Shown piece by piece: positions 58,503-60,523 of a stretch of 60,523 nt of DNA (positions within the stretch are counted from its first letter, which is position 1; each line of letters opens with the position of its first letter). Origin of the DNA: a candidate division Hyd24-12 bacterium UBA5074 (GTDB lineage Bacteria; Fermentibacterota; Fermentibacteria; Fermentibacterales; Fermentibacteraceae). The stretch is from the NCBI GenBank assembly GCA_002414865.1, contig DIAQ01000108.1, positions 471 to 60,993 of the forward strand, given 5' to 3'. The translations under genes and the position numbers were made by a program. The notes beneath the pieces were generated by a model. The model was not told the DNA's origin, ran no database searches, and worked only from the letters and a program-made list of their open reading frames with translations.

Positions 58503-59168
58503 CTGGCTGATGTCATCGCCATAGACGGCCCGGCGGCGTCGGGGAAGAGCACGACTGCGAGGCTGCTGGCCGGGAAACTCGGTTTCGAGTACCTCGATAC
58601 CGGGGCTATGTACAGGGCCGTCGCCCTGCTGTGCATCCGAAGGGGCATCCCTCTCGAAGACTCCGCTGCGGTATCTGCAGCGGCATCCTCATGCAAGATC
58701 GAATTCAACTCGGGCGCCATCCTCCTGGATGGCGAGGACGTTTCCGCGCCGATTCGCACGCCAGGCGCAGGGGAGGCTGCCAGCATCGTGTCCGCCGTCC
58801 CTGCCGTCAGGGCTGCGATGGTGAGCCTGCAGCGCTGCTTTGCATCTGGCAGACCGGTGGTGGCGGAGGGCCGCGACATGGGCACGGTGGTCTTCCCGCA
58901 GGCGAGGTTGAAGGTTTTCGTGATCGCCGACTTCGCCGTTCGGGTTGTGAGGAGGCTGCGGGAGCTCGCTAAGGCGGGTGAGCGCTCCTCCTTCGACGAC
59001 GTCGCGTCCGCCATGCTCAGGAGGGACCGGCGCGACAGGGAACGGCTCGACAGCCCTCTCCGGCCGTGTCCGGAGTCGCTGTGGCTGGACACCACGCTCA
59101 TGTCCGTGGACGAGCAGGTCGAGCATGCCGCTGCCATGTATTCCGCTCTCCGGGGGGTCGCGTCTTGA
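58503..59168 (+). CDS. cmk: Cytidylate kinase with unusual or frameshifted start
   Basis: 221 residues if CTG 58503 is the start. The P-loop VIAIDGPAASGKSTTARLL, YLDTGAMYRAVA, VVAEGRDMGTVVFP (the CMP-binding segment) and RRDRRDRER are all typical. It phosphorylates CMP and dCMP. The problem is the 5' end: the frame has a stop at 58500-58502, no ATG, GTG or TTG before the P-loop, and the first ATG (58608) would cut the P-loop off. Either CTG is used (AAGGGG is 11 nt upstream), or one G in the run at 58505-58506 is an error, in which case TTG 58499 gives MTADVIAIDG with an ideal ribosome site. Upstream of plsC and rpsA as in many bacteria. Confidence 0.9.
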   Translation: MADVIAIDGPAASGKSTTARLLAGKLGFEYLDTGAMYRAVALLCIRRGIPLEDSAAVSAAASSCKIEFNSGAILLDGEDVSAPIRTPGAGEAASIVSAVPAVRAAMVSLQRCFASGRPVVAEGRDMGTVVFPQARLKVFVIADFAVRVVRRLRELAKAGERSSFDDVASAMLRRDRRDRERLDSPLRPCPESLWLDTTLMSVDEQVEHAAAMYSALRGVAS

Positions 59169-59797
59169 TCAGCGATGCCCTGGTGCACAGGATCCAGGTG
59201 GCGGTGCGCCGGCTCATGGAGCTGCTCTTCGGCATGCGCGTCACAGGTGCCGGGAACGTTCCGGTCGAGGGGCCTCTCCTCGTGGCCTGCAACCACATCT
59301 CTGAGATGGATCCGCCCGTGCTGGCCTGCGCCATGCCTCGCACGCTCCACTTCATGGCGAAGAAGGAGCTGTTCTCGAACCGCCTGCTCGACCGTTTCTT
59401 CAGGAATGTCCGGGCCTTTCCGGTCGACAGGGGGACCGCCGACAGACAGGCCATCCGCACCGCCAGCGATCTCCTTTCGTCCGGAGAGGCGGTGGCGATC
59501 TTCCCCGAGGGGACCCGGAGCGTCGACGGCCGGCAGCTCGCCCCGCGCCCGGGCCTGGGCCTGCTCGCGCTGTCGACCGGAGCGCCCGTCCTGCCGGTCT
59601 ACGTCTCGGGGACGGACAGGCTCTTCCTGTCAGTATTCCAGAGACCGGGATTCAGGGTTGTATTCGGGAGCATCATCCCCGGAAGCGAATTCATCGGGTA
59701 TCGAGGAGTGAAGGGTGGTTACGCAACCGTCTCGCGACTCGTCATGGACGCGATCCAGAGTCTCGCGGACGCAACGGGCCCCGCAGCCCGCCCGTGA
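59165..59797 (+). CDS. plsC: 1-acyl-glycerol-3-phosphate acyltransferase
   Basis: 210 residues. NHISEMD gives the HxxxxD catalytic motif (about 46-52), then KKELF, PVDRGTADRQA and FPEGTRSVDG, the other acyltransferase motifs. It adds the second acyl chain to make phosphatidic acid. TTG start in a 4-nt overlap (TTGA) with cmk. rpsA follows 11 bp downstream; cmk-plsC-rpsA is a known neighbourhood. Confidence 0.9.
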   Translation: MISDALVHRIQVAVRRLMELLFGMRVTGAGNVPVEGPLLVACNHISEMDPPVLACAMPRTLHFMAKKELFSNRLLDRFFRNVRAFPVDRGTADRQAIRTASDLLSSGEAVAIFPEGTRSVDGRQLAPRPGLGLLALSTGAPVLPVYVSGTDRLFLSVFQRPGFRVVFGSIIPGSEFIGYRGVKGGYATVSRLVMDAIQSLADATGPAARP

Positions 59798-59808
59798 AAG
59801 GAAGGACA

Positions 59809-60523
59809 GTGGAAGGCAAGGAGTTCATCGTCGGCCTCACAGAGGACGAAATCGAGAGGATGGAGGGTCAGGAGTACACCAGGGAGCAGAGGAAGCTCCT
59901 GGAGGAATCCTACGAGAAGACCCTGACGACCACGGAGGTCAAGGTGGGGAGCATCGTCTCCGGCACGATCCTCCAGAAGGTCGGCAACGAGGTCATCGTC
60001 GACATCGGATACAAGAGCGAGGGCGTCATTCCCATCTCCGAGTTCCGCGAGGACGAGGAGATAGTGCAGGGCCTCCAGGTGGACGTCTTCATCGAGAGCC
60101 TCGAAGATCCCGACGGGAGGGTGGCCGTCTCCAAGGAGAAGGCCCACTTCCACAAGGTCTGGACGGACATCAAGGCCGCCTATGACAACGGCACCATCCT
60201 GCGCGGAACGGTGATCAAGCGCATAAAGGGCGGACTCGTCGTCCGCATCATGGGTGTCGATGCCTTCCTGCCCGGCTCGCAGGTCGCCCTGCGCCAGGTT
60301 CCCAACCTGGAGAAGTTCATCGCTCAGAAGCTCGAGTTCCGGGTGATCAAGCTGAACAAGCGCCGCCGCAACATAGTCGTGAGCCGCAGGCAGGTTCTCG
60401 AGGAGGCGCGCTCCGAGCAGAAGGAGAAGTTGATCAGGGAGCTCGAGGAGGGCCAGGTCCGCACCGGCGTGGTGAAGAACATCACCGACTTCGGAGCGTT
60501 CGTGGACCTGGGCGGCATCGACG
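59809..60523 (+). CDS. rpsA: 30S ribosomal protein S1, 3' end outside window
   Basis: 238 codons present. After an acidic N-terminus there are the first S1 RNA-binding repeats: VKVGSIVSGTILQKVGNEVIVDIGYKSEGVIP (about 44-80), then GTILRGTVIKRIKGGLVVRIMGVDAFLPGSQV (about 128-160), NIVVSRRQVLEE, and the start of the third repeat GQVRTGVVKNITDFGAFVDL at the window edge. S1 brings mRNA to the ribosome; relevant here because several genes seem leaderless. GTG 59809 is preceded by AAGGAAGGA. Confidence 0.96.
   Translation, partial: MEGKEFIVGLTEDEIERMEGQEYTREQRKLLEESYEKTLTTTEVKVGSIVSGTILQKVGNEVIVDIGYKSEGVIPISEFREDEEIVQGLQVDVFIESLEDPDGRVAVSKEKAHFHKVWTDIKAAYDNGTILRGTVIKRIKGGLVVRIMGVDAFLPGSQVALRQVPNLEKFIAQKLEFRVIKLNKRRRNIVVSRRQVLEEARSEQKEKLIRELEEGQVRTGVVKNITDFGAFVDLGGID

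Noticed and set aside
1..60523. CRISPR arrays, tRNA genes, insertion sequences, phage or toxin-antitoxin modules
   Set aside because: No regularly spaced repeats, cloverleaf-like segments, transposase or integrase motifs were seen; genes are contiguous housekeeping and envelope functions. A computed scan would be needed for certainty.

Overview
The window is about 60.5 kb of gene-dense, GC-rich bacterial chromosome carrying 60 protein-coding genes, the first and last cut by the window edges. I see no tRNA or rRNA, no insertion sequence and no CRISPR array. The cell is a Gram-negative-type (diderm) bacterium. It encodes lipid A/LPS functions (LpxB, WaaA, LpxK, heptose-phosphate phosphatase, a family-9 glycosyltransferase), outer-membrane barrels of the PorV/PorQ family, and several lipoproteins. 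Two proteins carry a C-terminal sorting domain of the type IX secretion (T9SS) kind. T9SS sorting domains together with PorV/PorQ-like proteins point to the Fibrobacteres-Chlorobi-Bacteroidetes (FCB) superphylum. High GC with frequent AGG (Arg) and ATA (Ile) codons suggests an uncultivated lineage such as a Fermentibacteria- or Eisenbacteria-like phylum; that placement is inference.

Layout. 1-2.6 kb: glgB (minus, partial), a small DUF4870-type membrane protein and a second membrane protein, with clear promoters and one terminator. 2.7-7.2 kb: PilZ protein, PorV-like barrel, dolichol/DAG-kinase-like protein, miaB, GT9. 7.2-9.2 kb (minus): small secreted protein, xseA, xseB. 9.2-9.5 kb: the only gene-free stretch over 300 bp, with an AT-rich promoter/operator. 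9.5-13.1 kb: nucleoside kinase and a secreted M1 peptidase. 13.1-14.2 kb (minus): a SpoU-type methyltransferase and a secreted di-cluster ferredoxin with a T9SS tail. 14.1-15.4 kb: ComEC-like channel. 15.4-17.6 kb (minus): epimerase, gmhB, anchored unknown. 17.8-26.8 kb: ddl, threonine aldolase, Gfo/Idh oxidoreductase, lpxB, a DUF374-WaaA fusion, lpxK, nadB and an NlpC/P60 lipoprotein. 26.8-30.3 kb (minus): LipM-like octanoyltransferase, lipA, dus, LysM-like lipoprotein. 30.3-40.6 kb: PorQ-like protein, surE, two transglutaminase-family proteins (one degenerate), a GT-C glycosyltransferase with TPRs, murJ, uvrC, cupin. 40.6-46.9 kb: mutL, miaA, a ParB-like-TPR fusion, Ig-like lipoprotein, ferredoxin-nitroreductase. 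46.9-48.5 kb (minus): polysaccharide deacetylase and a lipoprotein. 48.5-58.4 kb: HlyD-like lipoprotein, pgi, predicted barrel, purN, M15 peptidase, L,D-transpeptidase, PQQ-propeller, era, scpA, scpB, rluB-like. 58.4 kb to end: cmk, plsC, rpsA.

Most genes are packed with 1-40 bp overlaps (ATGA, GTGA and TTGA junctions), implying long translationally coupled operons. The main functional themes are envelope building (lipid A, peptidoglycan precursors, flippase, murein hydrolases and cross-linking, secretion/surface proteins), RNA modification (MiaA, MiaB, Dus, SpoU, RluB) and DNA repair (XseAB, UvrC, MutL).

The most unusual items are: the exported, T9SS-tagged two-cluster ferredoxin; the ParB-like protein fused to TPRs; an Era GTPase with altered G3 and G4 motifs; promoters that place the start codon at or near the transcription start (leaderless initiation); a structured leader with a mini-ORF before mutL; and a cmk gene without a normal start codon.
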